A stretch of 64,000 bases of DNA from assembly GCA_946482515.1 (NCBI GenBank), contig CAMLRS010000001.1, positions 62,001 to 126,000 of the forward strand, read 5' to 3'. The stretch is from an uncultured Flavobacteriales bacterium. GTDB lineage: Bacteria > Bacteroidota > Bacteroidia > Flavobacteriales > Crocinitomicaceae. A model generated the notes under the pieces. It worked only from the letters and a program-made list of their open reading frames with translations. It searched no databases and was not told where the DNA came from. This document shows positions 17,507-25,922 of the stretch, piece after piece. The position numbers and the translations under genes were made by a program. Every line of letters starts with the position of its first letter. The stretch's first letter is position 1.

Positions 17507-18112
17507 ATGGCATTCGAATTACCAAAATTGGCATATGCTTACGACGCTCTGGAACCACACATCGACGCGCGTACTATGGAGATCCACCATACAAAGCATC
17601 ACCAGGCTTATATCACGAACCTGAACAACGCTATCGCAGGAACGGACCTCGAAGGCAAGAGCCTCGAAGAAATCCTGAAGGCTTGCAAAGACAAACCTGC
17701 TGTTCGCAACAACGGCGGTGGACACTGGAACCACACCCTTTTCTGGGAGATCCTTGCGCCGAACGCAGGCGGAACACCAACAGGTGAGCTTGCGCAGGCA
17801 ATCAACGACAGCTTCGGAACATTTGAAGCGTTCAAAGACGAATTCAGCAAAGCAGCTACAACACGTTTCGGCTCAGGCTGGGCATGGTTGTGCGTAGACG
17901 ACTCTAAGCTGGCTATCTGCTCCACTCCGAACCAGGACAACCCGCTGATGGGACTCGAAGGCTGCAACGGTACACCTATCCTCGGTCTCGACGTGTGGGA
18001 GCATGCTTACTACCTGCACTACCAGAACCGTCGCCCGGACTACATAAACGCGTTCTTCAACGTAGTGAACTGGTCGGCTGTAGCGAAAAAATACGCTGAC
18101 GCAAAAAAATAA
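17507..18112 (+). CDS. Superoxide dismutase, Fe/Mn family
   Basis: Dismutes superoxide to oxygen and peroxide in the cytoplasm; there is no signal peptide. It has 201 residues. The four metal ligands are His27, His76 (NHTLFW), Asp162 and His166 (DVWEHAYY). The [11 protein letters not shown] and [15 protein letters not shown] motifs are diagnostic. Gly in GGGHWNH is seen in Mn and cambialistic forms, but metal choice cannot be settled from sequence, so I give no sodA/sodB symbol. It is monocistronic, with its own promoter box and terminator. Confidence 0.97.
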   Translation: MAFELPKLAYAYDALEPHIDARTMEIHHTKHHQAYITNLNNAIAGTDLEGKSLEEILKACKDKPAVRNNGGGHWNHTLFWEILAPNAGGTPTGELAQAINDSFGTFEAFKDEFSKAATTRFGSGWAWLCVDDSKLAICSTPNQDNPLMGLEGCNGTPILGLDVWEHAYYLHYQNRRPDYINAFFNVVNWSAVAKKYADAKK

Positions 18113-18137
18113 TACAAGCTGCGCTTTTTCAGCTCTG

Positions 18138-18170
18138 AGCCTCGTCGTTTCGACGGGGCTTTTTTCTTTT
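18138..18170 (+). terminator. Terminator of superoxide dismutase
   Basis: Stem AGCCTCGTCG / CGACGGGGCT (one G-U pair) with loop TTT, then a T run. Confidence 0.88.
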
Positions 18171-18311
18171 TATTTAAAGCTAAATATCGAAACAACTGCT
18201 ACGACTACCCATAAATGATCTAAAACGTTAGTTATCAATAATTAAGACCAAATTTTATTTTTATTTGTCGAAGGAATAGTGTAATTTGTCGATAATTCTA
18301 ATTTATTCGTC

Positions 18312-19325
18312 ATGAATAACTACTATACCACCGTGAATGGTTTAAGAAAGCCATTCATTTCAGGCTTATGCCTCAGCCTCCTGGTTCTTCTTCTTTTAGG
18401 TTGTAAAAAAGAGCCAGTATCACCCAATCGTTTTTCTGTGGGAAGTTTTGAAAAAACTACTCAGAGTCCCGACCCCTGCGGGACACCTCTCGTAACGGAT
18501 TTAATGGCCGGACAAAACATTGATGCGGGTAACGTCACGATTTACAACACCGGGGACAGCCTGTATATTTTCGTAGAAACATCAGGAAACTGGAGAATGA
18601 CTTCTACCAAAATATATGCAGGGACTTTAGCCGGTATGCCCCAGACAAACACGGGCAGTCCAAAAGTCGGACAATTTCCCTATAAGAAAAACTTCAATCC
18701 GTCCGCCACGAGCTCCCTTACTGCGATTCCATTGTCGAATTTACCTGCCTTTTACATTGTTGCCGTACACGTAGATTTACAACGAGTGGTTGGCGGAACG
18801 GTCGTTCAGACAGAAACCGGTTGGGCCAACGGATCTGATCTGCCCGGCAGCAACTGGGCAATGGCTGTTGATTACTGTACACAGGAATGCAATCCGTGCG
18901 TTTATGTACCACACACTACAACGCTTTTTGGGGGACAAACAATCCCGGTAGGCACGCTTACGATTACCAACGATGCCGACAGCCTCTACGTTACTTACCA
19001 GCTCACCGGAGAATGGTATGTTAAAGAAGTGCATTTGTATGTCGGCCCGTTGAATCAAATGCCGGTCAACTCACAAAACGTTCCGGTTCCAGGGCAATTC
19101 CCTATCAAGGAAGCATGGCCTCATTGGATCCAAACCAAGACCTATGCATTTTCGTTGAATGGTTTGCCGGCATGTTATGTTGTTGCAGCTCATGCCAGTG
19201 TTTATCACGTCGGTTCGAACGGAATGCCCGATATGTGGGAAACTGCATGGGGATTTGGCGATCCTTTCGAAGACACGGAACGCTGGGGCTGGACAGTACC
19301 CTATTGTACACAAGTTTGCAATTAG
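18312..19325 (+). CDS. Lipoprotein with two homologous repeats
   Basis: A 337-residue protein. The N-terminus has a hydrophobic helix ending in the lipobox LLLGC (~residue 31), so it should be lipidated and envelope-attached. The mature part is two copies of a ~135-residue unit. Each runs from a TLFGGQ/DLMAGQ...AG.VTI.N..DSLY.. start through W....T/VK.Y.G.L..MP......P..GQFP.K to AFYIVA/CYVVAAH...VV and ends YCTQ.C. I recognise no function. Similar modules are common in Bacteroidetes surface lipoproteins. It has its own terminator, no close partner, and is convergent with the TraB-like gene. Confidence 0.72.
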   Translation: MNNYYTTVNGLRKPFISGLCLSLLVLLLLGCKKEPVSPNRFSVGSFEKTTQSPDPCGTPLVTDLMAGQNIDAGNVTIYNTGDSLYIFVETSGNWRMTSTKIYAGTLAGMPQTNTGSPKVGQFPYKKNFNPSATSSLTAIPLSNLPAFYIVAVHVDLQRVVGGTVVQTETGWANGSDLPGSNWAMAVDYCTQECNPCVYVPHTTTLFGGQTIPVGTLTITNDADSLYVTYQLTGEWYVKEVHLYVGPLNQMPVNSQNVPVPGQFPIKEAWPHWIQTKTYAFSLNGLPACYVVAAHASVYHVGSNGMPDMWETAWGFGDPFEDTERWGWTVPYCTQVCN

Positions 19326-19357
19326 TTAGCGCGGGACCACTTTTCACAGGCTATAGG

Positions 19358-19389
19358 GCCCTTTCGTTTTGGCGGAAGGGCTTTTTTTT
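19358..19389 (+). terminator. Terminator of the two-repeat lipoprotein
   Basis: Stem GCCCTTTCG / CGGAAGGGC followed by eight T, about 30 bases after the stop. Confidence 0.85.
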
Positions 19390-19402
19390 CACCACAAGCC
19401 TG

Positions 19403-19418
19403 CCTGTCGGCAGACAGG
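19403..19418. repeat. CCTGTCGGCAGACAGG palindrome
   Basis: A 16-bp palindrome-like unit. Related units occur at 22228-22248 (CCTACCTGTCGGCGGACAGG context) and 34432-34451. Confidence 0.5.
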
Positions 19419-19570
19419 GAAGCAAAGAATAATTGCCTGGCTGTGTTTGTTAAGGGAGCAAAGGGATTGCGGTGGAAACTTTTCCTCGAGAAGAATCAGC
19501 GCAAGGCGGATGAAAACCAAGCAACAGCGCCGGGACATTGAGGAGAGTGACAAATAAGATACTGGTTTGG

Positions 19571-19606
19571 ATATCCTCCCCCTTGATCCCCCTCCGAAGG
19601 GGGAAA
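19571..19606. repeat. G-rich element, lone arm B
   Basis: ATATCCTCCCCCTTGATCCC followed by CCTCCGAAGGGGG. It is nearly identical to arm B at 58223-58258. It sits a few bases beyond the TraB-like stop and may serve as its terminator. Confidence 0.65.
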
Positions 19607-19610
19607 AGTG

Positions 19611-20819
19611 TTACTGCAACACCAGCTTATTGAAAAACTTCTGGGGCCGGTCGGAATGCATGAATTTGTTACCACCGTAACAGATCAGGATGTAAGTGCG
19701 ATCGCCGCTGATGATGACGCGTTTCCATTGCAGGCCTTTCCATTCGTCGACGCACATGCCTTCCACCGCTTCCAGGCCGTTTTCAAGGGTGATGGTCCGC
19801 GGGCGCTGACGCTGATTGTCGATCAAATCTGCTTTGCATTCGTCGAGCGTTTCTTCGGTTTTGCGCACGATCAGCTCGTAGGTATTTCCCTGGCCGAGCT
19901 CCTGGTAGATGAAGCGGTAATTGTCTTCGGATGAAAACACCATGGGCTTGCCGGAAAGTGCGATGGAAAACCCGAAGGTATCGCTCGCCACTTCATAGGT
20001 CCGCCAGCTGTTCACCAGTGTTTTGTCGGAAGTCGTTTCCGCAGCATAAGTGGCCATTACCGGGCGCAGCGTATAGCCTTTGGAACGCAGCAGCTGGATC
20101 AGGCCATCGTTTCCGTGTAAATGTCCCGAACCGACGGCACAGAACACCGAGCGTTTACGCATGAGCGTATCGAGCCCATTCGCCATGACGATGTTCCGGT
20201 CGGTGATCAGCGCATCATAAGCCCCGGGAATGCCATCCAGCTGGGATTTCAGCATTTTGCTGAGTGTGGCGATGTCGCCCTGCAAATAGGTTTGTACAAA
20301 TGTTTCTTTTGAAAAGAAGAAACTGGAAATGGCTTCTTTGGTCGAAATGCCACTGAGCTTTTCACTGGCATCGAGCTGGTCTTCGAGCTGTTCAAGTGGA
20401 AAGAACTGCTTGCCGGCACAATAACCCGTTTGCTGAAAATAGGCATCCAGGAACTGCGGGCGACCGTCTTCACTGCCATAAACCGTGCGCGTTGCCTCGC
20501 GGGAATTGGTATAGGGCTTGTTTTGCGACAGGATTTCGAGGTTGAACAGGTCGAGCCGCACATCGTATTCATCAAAGAGTGCGGATACATCGGTTTCGAG
20601 CACCACGGCATCTGCTTTGGCGAAGGCGGTATAGAGGCTGTCAGGAAACTGAAACAGGCGTGCATCGTTGGAATGCATGCTGCCAAACAGGTAGCTCGGC
20701 TTCTTCAGCTTTTTGCCGGTGATTTCCCACAACAACTGGTACGATGGCGTTTCCGTTTCACTTTGCGCGAAGCTTTTCAGCACGAAGCCCAGAAACGCTA
20801 TGTACAGCAGGCATTTCAT
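19611..20819 (-). CDS. TraB/GumN family protein
   Basis: A 402-residue exported protein (signal peptide 1-18, ending SFA). It belongs to the TraB/GumN superfamily (related to erythromycin-esterase/ChaN-like folds): LWEITGKKLKKPSYLFGSMHSNDARLFQFP at ~30-60, VVLETDVSAL, and the distal GSGHLHGNDGLIQLLRSKGYTLRPV (~255-280). GSMH and GSGHLHG supply the conserved histidines proposed to form a catalytic site; activity is unproven. The ~120 residues after the domain are unusual and may carry a separate beta-rich unit. Its ATG overlaps the hutI stop by 4 bases, so it is co-translated with hutI. Confidence 0.82.
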   Translation of the reverse strand: MKCLLYIAFLGFVLKSFAQSETETPSYQLLWEITGKKLKKPSYLFGSMHSNDARLFQFPDSLYTAFAKADAVVLETDVSALFDEYDVRLDLFNLEILSQNKPYTNSREATRTVYGSEDGRPQFLDAYFQQTGYCAGKQFFPLEQLEDQLDASEKLSGISTKEAISSFFFSKETFVQTYLQGDIATLSKMLKSQLDGIPGAYDALITDRNIVMANGLDTLMRKRSVFCAVGSGHLHGNDGLIQLLRSKGYTLRPVMATYAAETTSDKTLVNSWRTYEVASDTFGFSIALSGKPMVFSSEDNYRFIYQELGQGNTYELIVRKTEETLDECKADLIDNQRQRPRTITLENGLEAVEGMCVDEWKGLQWKRVIISGDRTYILICYGGNKFMHSDRPQKFFNKLVLQ

Positions 20820-22054
20820 TTTCCTGTAATCAGCCGGTCGACGTGATTATCGCCAAAGGCGTACGGAATGTAGGCCAGCGACGGGATTTTTTTCGTCAGG
20901 ATAACCGGTGTGGTTTTCCCCAATGTGATCGTGCCGTGGGTATCGGAAAGTCCCATGGCGTAAGCAGCATTGATGGTCATGGCATTCACGGCTTCTTCGG
21001 GCGTTAATTTCATCTTGACACAAGCCAAAGAAAAAATCATGCCCGGATTGCTGTTCGGCGTGGAACCGGGATTGAAATCGGTTGCCAGAGCCACCGGCAA
21101 GCCTGCATCGATGAAACCGCGGGCATTGCCGTACGGAATGCTCAGGAAGTGGGAGCAACCCGGCAGGAATGTCGGCATACAGCCGGAATCCCTGAGCGCT
21201 TCAATATCGTTCTGATCGTATTCTTCGAGGTGATCGACCGACAAAGCTCCTGCATCAACGGCTGCTTTCACGCCTCCCATGACGGAGAACTGGTTCACGT
21301 GCACTTTGGGTGTCAAGCCGTAGCGTTTTCCAGCTTCCAGGATGCGCACCATTTCTTCCACCGAGAAGTAATTCCGTTCGCAAAATACGTCGATGTAATC
21401 GGCCAGGCCGTCGGCTTCGATATGCGGCAACATTTCGTCGATGATCTGTGAAATATAGCCTTCGTGGTTTTCCTTGTAATCTTTCGGGAAAGCATGAGCT
21501 CCGAGAAAAGTCGCTTTGATGGCAATACCGGCTTCCCCTTTCAGGCGTTTGATCACGCGGAGCATTTTGAGCTCTGCTTCGACCGTCAATCCGTAACCGG
21601 ACTTGATCTCAACGGCGCCTGTTCCGTAGCTTTTCATCAGCTTGATACGCTCCATGGCAGCTTCGAAGAGTTCGTCTTCGGTCAGCTCGTTCAGTCGGCG
21701 GGCCGAGTTGAGAATACCACCGCCTTTCAACGCGATTTCTTCATACGTCAGACCTTTGATACGATCAACAAATTCTTCCTCGCGACTGCGCGCAAACACG
21801 GTGTGCGTATGCGGATCGCAAAATGCAGGCAAAACGAAACAACCTTCGGCATCAATGATCTCGAGGTCGCGCCAGTCGGTGATTCCACCCCACTCGCTCA
21901 TCGGTCCGTAGGCCACGATCACACCGTCTTCGATCGCCAGGAAAGCGTCGTCGATGGATGGAAGTGTTTGCATTTCACTGCCGGAACGGAACGCGGGAAC
22001 ACCTTCGCCGACCTGCAGCAGGGAACGGATGTTTTTGAGGAGGACTTTTGCCAT
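20816..22054 (-). CDS. hutI: Imidazolonepropionase
   Basis: Hydrolyses 4-imidazolone-5-propanoate to N-formimino-L-glutamate, the third step of histidine breakdown, in the cytoplasm. It has 412 residues of the amidohydrolase superfamily. The metal motif is HTH (His82, His84) in FCDPHTHTVFA, and the family segments FVDRIKGLTYEEIALKGGGI, EIKSGYGL, ATFLGAHAFP, DYIDVFCE, VHVNQFSVMGG, DHLEEY and LATDFNPGS are all present. The other hut genes are absent here. The stop overlaps the start of the TraB-like gene. Confidence 0.96.
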   Translation of the reverse strand: MAKVLLKNIRSLLQVGEGVPAFRSGSEMQTLPSIDDAFLAIEDGVIVAYGPMSEWGGITDWRDLEIIDAEGCFVLPAFCDPHTHTVFARSREEEFVDRIKGLTYEEIALKGGGILNSARRLNELTEDELFEAAMERIKLMKSYGTGAVEIKSGYGLTVEAELKMLRVIKRLKGEAGIAIKATFLGAHAFPKDYKENHEGYISQIIDEMLPHIEADGLADYIDVFCERNYFSVEEMVRILEAGKRYGLTPKVHVNQFSVMGGVKAAVDAGALSVDHLEEYDQNDIEALRDSGCMPTFLPGCSHFLSIPYGNARGFIDAGLPVALATDFNPGSTPNSNPGMIFSLACVKMKLTPEEAVNAMTINAAYAMGLSDTHGTITLGKTTPVILTKKIPSLAYIPYAFGDNHVDRLITGK

Positions 22055-22222
22055 ACTGCAATGTTACGGATTATGCCGGAATTAACCTGTTCAGGATGAG
22101 CTACGCAAATGATAAAACATGCTAAACGAATTATGAATGATCAAGTATAAATTATCAAGGATCAATGCTTAAAGAATAATGGAACGTACTACTATTTGCA
22201 ACGCACTTCGCAGCTGTTTTCC

Positions 22223-22254
22223 CGCGAACCTACCTGTCGGCGGACAGGTTCGCG
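22223..22254. repeat. Large hairpin with CCTGTCGGCGGACAGG core
   Basis: CGCGAA and CCTGTC pair with GACAGG and TTCGCG, leaving a small CCTA bulge. The core is shared with the units at 19403 and 34432. Confidence 0.55.
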
Positions 22255-22314
22255 AAATTATCGCGGGTAGACAAATCTGTTTGTAGCATGACACAATGTG
22301 TTATTCATCGGGCG

Positions 22315-22463
22315 CCTTCTCCCTTGAGGGGAATAGAAGGAGGTGGCCAACCTAATGATCGTTGGAAATTCGTTAGCCACTCTCCTCAATCTATCCTTCA
22401 CCCCGCAAGCGACTAGCTTCAGTCTTCCAAAGCTCTCGCTTTGCCTTCTCAGGGGAGGAGGCA
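22315..22463. repeat. G-rich element, full copy
   Basis: Arm A (CCTTCTCCCTTGAGGGG ... AGGAGGTGGCC, 22315-22348). After a spacer comes a longer B-side (22383-22463) with the words CTATCCTTCA, GCTTCAGTCT and GCTCTCGCTT. Those words also occur, in reverse orientation, in the copy at 53832-53963. Confidence 0.6.
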
Positions 22464-22512
22464 GATATTCCTTGCAAATCCTTACCTTGCATTTCGGAAT
22501 TGTTAACTCCAC

Positions 22513-24588
22513 ATGAAAAAACTATTACCTCTTGCGGCTTTGCTCGCCCTGTCATCTGTTGCTTTCGGTCAGACATTCAACGGCGGCGGCGGCGCTATCC
22601 AGGATAATCAAACGCTCGATATCCCCATCAATGTGAGCGGCTTATCACCGGCTACCATCGACACGATCAACTTCGGACTGGAACAGGTTTGCATCAACCT
22701 GGCGCATACCTGGGATGGCGATCTGACCATCAGTATCGAAGCGCCCGATGGAACAACAACGATCCTTGCAGCTGCGGTAGGAGGCGATGGCGATGATTTC
22801 ACCAACACGTGTTTTCGCTACGATGCTGCTACTTCCATAGGTGCCGGATCACCGCCTTTTACCGGAACGTTTCGCCCTACCGGACAAATGGGACTCGTAA
22901 ACAACGATCAAAACGGCAACGGAACGTGGTACGTGCATGTTTCCGATGGCTACGGAGGCGATGAAGGCAATGTGATCAGCTGTTCGGTAACGTTCGGCTC
23001 CGATCCGGCCGGCTACTTTGATTTTTCAGAATCCGATCTGCCGATTGTTATGATCAACACCAATGGTCAAACCATTCAGGACGATCCGAAGATCATGGCC
23101 GATATGGGCATCATCTGGAACGGCGAAGGCAATCGAAACCATACAACCGATCCGTATAATGCATACGATGGAAAGATCGGGATCGAAGTGCGCGGAAATT
23201 ATTCCGCTTCGCTGCCGCAGAAACCGTTTTCGCTGGAGCTGTGGGATGTGAACGGAAACGACATCAAAGCGCCGCTGCTCGGTATGCCCGAAGAAACCGA
23301 CTGGCTGCTGCTGGCCAATTACAACGATAAATCGTTTGCCCGCAACGTGCTACCGTTTCACCTGTTCGATTCCATGGGCTATTATGCCGTTCGTTCCCGC
23401 TTCGTGGATGTGGTGATCGACAACGAATACCGCGGCATTTACCTGCTGGCTGAAAAGATCAAGCGCGATTCGAACCGGATTGATGTTGCAAAGCTCGAAC
23501 CAACGGAGATCAGCGGCGTCGATGTAACCGGCGGCTATATTATCAAGATCGATTACTGGAATAATGAAGATTCCTGGCAGTTGTCGCACAGTCCGATCGG
23601 CTACCCGGGACTCGACATCCACATGGTGTATTATTATCCGAAACCGGAAGAGATCGTTTTACAGCAGCAAACGTACATCCAGGCCTTCATCGACGGATTC
23701 GAAGATGCACTGTACGGCCCGGAATTCGACGATCCGGTGCTGGGTTACCGCCAGTTCATCCATACACCATCGTTCATCGATTATTTCATCATCAGCGAGG
23801 TGACACGGAATGTGGATGGCTACAAGAAAAGCCGCTTTTTCTATAAAGACAAGGACCACAACGACGGCACGTACCGCAAGCTGAAAGCCGGACCTGTCTG
23901 GGATTTCGACTGGGCACTGAAAGACATTGATTGGGGCTCGGAAGACGGTTCGGGCTTTATGTACGGCCTTGTTGACCAGGATGTGCACGCGCCGGGCTGG
24001 TATATCCGCCTGTTGCAGGATCCTGCTTTTGCCGATGAGCTGCGCTGTCGTTACGAAGATTTGCGTCGTGGTTTGCTGAGTGAGAATTACCTCTATGGAA
24101 GGATCGATTCGGTTGCAAACGTGGTAGCTGAAAGCCAGGAGTGGCATTTCAATGTCTGGGGAAATTTAGGCCAGGCAACAGGTACGCCGGAAGTGCAAGC
24201 GCCGAGTCAGACGTATGCCGAAGAAGTGCAGCGTTTGAAAGACTGGCTCGACCGCCGGCTTACGTGGCTGGATGCAAACATGCCGGGCACACTGAACGGC
24301 TGCAGCATGACCGGATTGGACGAGCTTTCCGAGAGCCCGACACTGGTTGTTTATCCGAACCCGTTTGCAGGAACAATCAACATCGAATGGCCATCGGGCG
24401 ATCTGTACGGCTGCCGGTTAGTGCTGCGCGATCAATCCGGCCGGATTTTCCGGGAAACGCTCATTAACAGCGATCAGCTTTTGGGCGACACCTTCAGTTT
24501 TTCCGGTCTGGAAGGATTGGCACAAGGCATTTATTTCGTCGAGCTTTCGCGCGGCGATGAAAAACGGGTGCTGAAAGTAGTGAAGTAA
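22513..24588 (+). CDS. Secreted CotH-kinase protein with P domain and T9SS tail
   Basis: A 691-residue protein. It has a signal peptide (1-19, VAFG). A proprotein-convertase P/Homo-B-like beta domain (~25-155) contains LAHTWDGDLTISIEAPDG and GTWYVHVSDGYGGDEG. A CotH kinase-like domain (~170-560) contains KPFSLEL, LANYNDKSFARNVLPFHLF, DNEYRGIYLLAEKIKRDSNRIDV, the metal-binding-type VWDFDWAL and a WYIRLLQDPAF segment. A type-A T9SS tail covers ~605-691 (VYPNPFAGTINIEW ... GIYFVELS). CotH proteins are atypical secreted protein kinases in Bacillus spores; here the role and substrate are unknown. The P domain suggests a surface-exposed, protease-like processing history. Confidence 0.85.
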   Translation: MKKLLPLAALLALSSVAFGQTFNGGGGAIQDNQTLDIPINVSGLSPATIDTINFGLEQVCINLAHTWDGDLTISIEAPDGTTTILAAAVGGDGDDFTNTCFRYDAATSIGAGSPPFTGTFRPTGQMGLVNNDQNGNGTWYVHVSDGYGGDEGNVISCSVTFGSDPAGYFDFSESDLPIVMINTNGQTIQDDPKIMADMGIIWNGEGNRNHTTDPYNAYDGKIGIEVRGNYSASLPQKPFSLELWDVNGNDIKAPLLGMPEETDWLLLANYNDKSFARNVLPFHLFDSMGYYAVRSRFVDVVIDNEYRGIYLLAEKIKRDSNRIDVAKLEPTEISGVDVTGGYIIKIDYWNNEDSWQLSHSPIGYPGLDIHMVYYYPKPEEIVLQQQTYIQAFIDGFEDALYGPEFDDPVLGYRQFIHTPSFIDYFIISEVTRNVDGYKKSRFFYKDKDHNDGTYRKLKAGPVWDFDWALKDIDWGSEDGSGFMYGLVDQDVHAPGWYIRLLQDPAFADELRCRYEDLRRGLLSENYLYGRIDSVANVVAESQEWHFNVWGNLGQATGTPEVQAPSQTYAEEVQRLKDWLDRRLTWLDANMPGTLNGCSMTGLDELSESPTLVVYPNPFAGTINIEWPSGDLYGCRLVLRDQSGRIFRETLINSDQLLGDTFSFSGLEGLAQGIYFVELSRGDEKRVLKVVK

Positions 24589-24942
24589 ATACATCGTTTT
24601 TTGCTGAAGAGAAACTGAAACGGGTCATTCAAAAACTGTAGTGGCCTGTTTTGGGATATTTATTCAATATTTTGACCTGAATTTGTAATTGCCACTTATG
24701 AAACGACCAACTATGAACTACTCATGACTTAACGTCTGTTCAACCCTATTCTCCGCATACCATTTCATTAATAAATCCAGGCAATCCATCCCGGGATCGC
24801 CTCTGCTAACTATTTCAGCTATTTACAATTGCGGAAAGGCAGCTCAAGTCAAGGCCCTTCAATTCATGAAAAAATAAAGTCAACAAATACACAGCGGAAC
24901 CCGAAAAGCTTATAGAGTAGGGCCTATTAAATCTGATTAATC
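24589..24942. other. Intergenic region, no feature recognised
   Basis: These 354 bases are AT-rich and lie between two plus-strand genes. I see no clear terminator, promoter box, RNA gene or dispersed repeat. GGCAATCCATCCCGGGATCGCC (about 24780-24802) is a weak partial inverted repeat. Confidence 0.45.
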
Positions 24943-25908
24943 ATGAAAAAAATTAACCAATTACTTACCATTTCGGCATTCGTTTGCGCAGCTTCCTCTG
25001 CCAATGCTCAGCAGATTACCGGATCATCCCTTTTCTCACCAACTGCTGGTGGCGCCAGAATCCTTTCTGCCCAGGGAAATACCGCTGCCAATCCGGCAAT
25101 CGGATTTCAATCCAGTGTTTCAACGATAGGTACTGCCGAAAATGACGGTGGAGGTGGAAACGGGATTTTCAGACCTTTGGCAAATACCATGGCATTTTCA
25201 ACTACGAGTCTCGAACGCATGAGAATCACCGGAGGTGGAAACATCGGAATCAATACACAAAGTCCATTGATGAAGCTGCACGTACACAACGGCGGTATTA
25301 TGATCTCCGGAGCCACACCAAGCTATGGCGGACCTCAGTTGGTATTCACCGACAACGTGTCTACAACACCTAACGGCCAGTGGGCCATCGAATATATGTC
25401 GACAGCAACAGGGCGCCCGAGTGCCGGCCTGAACTTCTGGAAACCGTTTGGCAGCACCGGTGGCTTCAAAAATTACACACTGTTCCTCCGTAACGACGGA
25501 AAAGTATTCATGGGTGCAACCGACGACAATGCCGATGCTAATTTCTGCGTATCGGCTGCAGCGGGAAGCTACCGACTGTACGTGAACGGCGGTATCCTTA
25601 CCACCAAAATCAAAGTAGCCAACTACTGCTCGACTAACTGGGCGGATTATGTTTTTGCCGATGATTATCAGCTGATGAAGCTTTCGGAGCTGGAACTGTA
25701 CATCCGTACGCACAAACACCTGCCGAATATTCCTTCTGCAACAGAAATCGAACAGGAAGGTCTGGATCTCGCACAAATGTCTGCTTTGCAGATGGAAAAA
25801 ATCGAAGAGCTGACTTTGTACCTCATCGAAATGGAAAAACGAATGGCGCAATTGCAGGCAGATTATGAAGCATTGAAAGCTCAGATGGCTGCTCAGGGTT
25901 CTAACTAA
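24943..25908 (+). CDS. Secreted coiled-coil surface protein, tail-fiber-like C-terminus
   Basis: A 321-residue protein with a signal peptide (1-22, ANA). The middle (~25-205) is rich in Gly/Ser/Thr with 'GGGNIGINTQSPLMKLHVHNGG', the repeated-fibre style of many Bacteroidetes cell-surface proteins. The C-terminal block (~220-290) is a recognisable Bacteroidetes module: WADYVFADDYQLMKLSELE, HKHLPNIPSATEIEQEG, and ALQMEKIEELTLYLIEMEKR, which continues into a coiled coil to the end. In phage fibres a related region is followed by an S74 chaperone protease; no catalytic part is seen here. There is no T9SS tail. The downstream protease begins 14 bases later, so they form an operon. Confidence 0.75.
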   Translation: MKKINQLLTISAFVCAASSANAQQITGSSLFSPTAGGARILSAQGNTAANPAIGFQSSVSTIGTAENDGGGGNGIFRPLANTMAFSTTSLERMRITGGGNIGINTQSPLMKLHVHNGGIMISGATPSYGGPQLVFTDNVSTTPNGQWAIEYMSTATGRPSAGLNFWKPFGSTGGFKNYTLFLRNDGKVFMGATDDNADANFCVSAAAGSYRLYVNGGILTTKIKVANYCSTNWADYVFADDYQLMKLSELELYIRTHKHLPNIPSATEIEQEGLDLAQMSALQMEKIEELTLYLIEMEKRMAQLQADYEALKAQMAAQGSN

Positions 25909-25922
25909 TACTACCGCACAAT

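Larger units (their letters stand above)
22055..22512. other. Divergent intergenic region with two repeat elements
   Basis: No gene is supported between the divergent hutI and CotH genes. It contains the strong hairpin at 22223-22254 and a full copy of the G-rich element at 22315-22463. Promoter boxes are poor. TACCTTGC, about 30 bases before the CotH ATG, is the nearest approach to the -7 consensus. Confidence 0.55.

Noticed and set aside
20816..22054. A hut (histidine utilisation) operon
   Set aside because: Only hutI is present. The co-translated neighbour is TraB-like and not part of the pathway.
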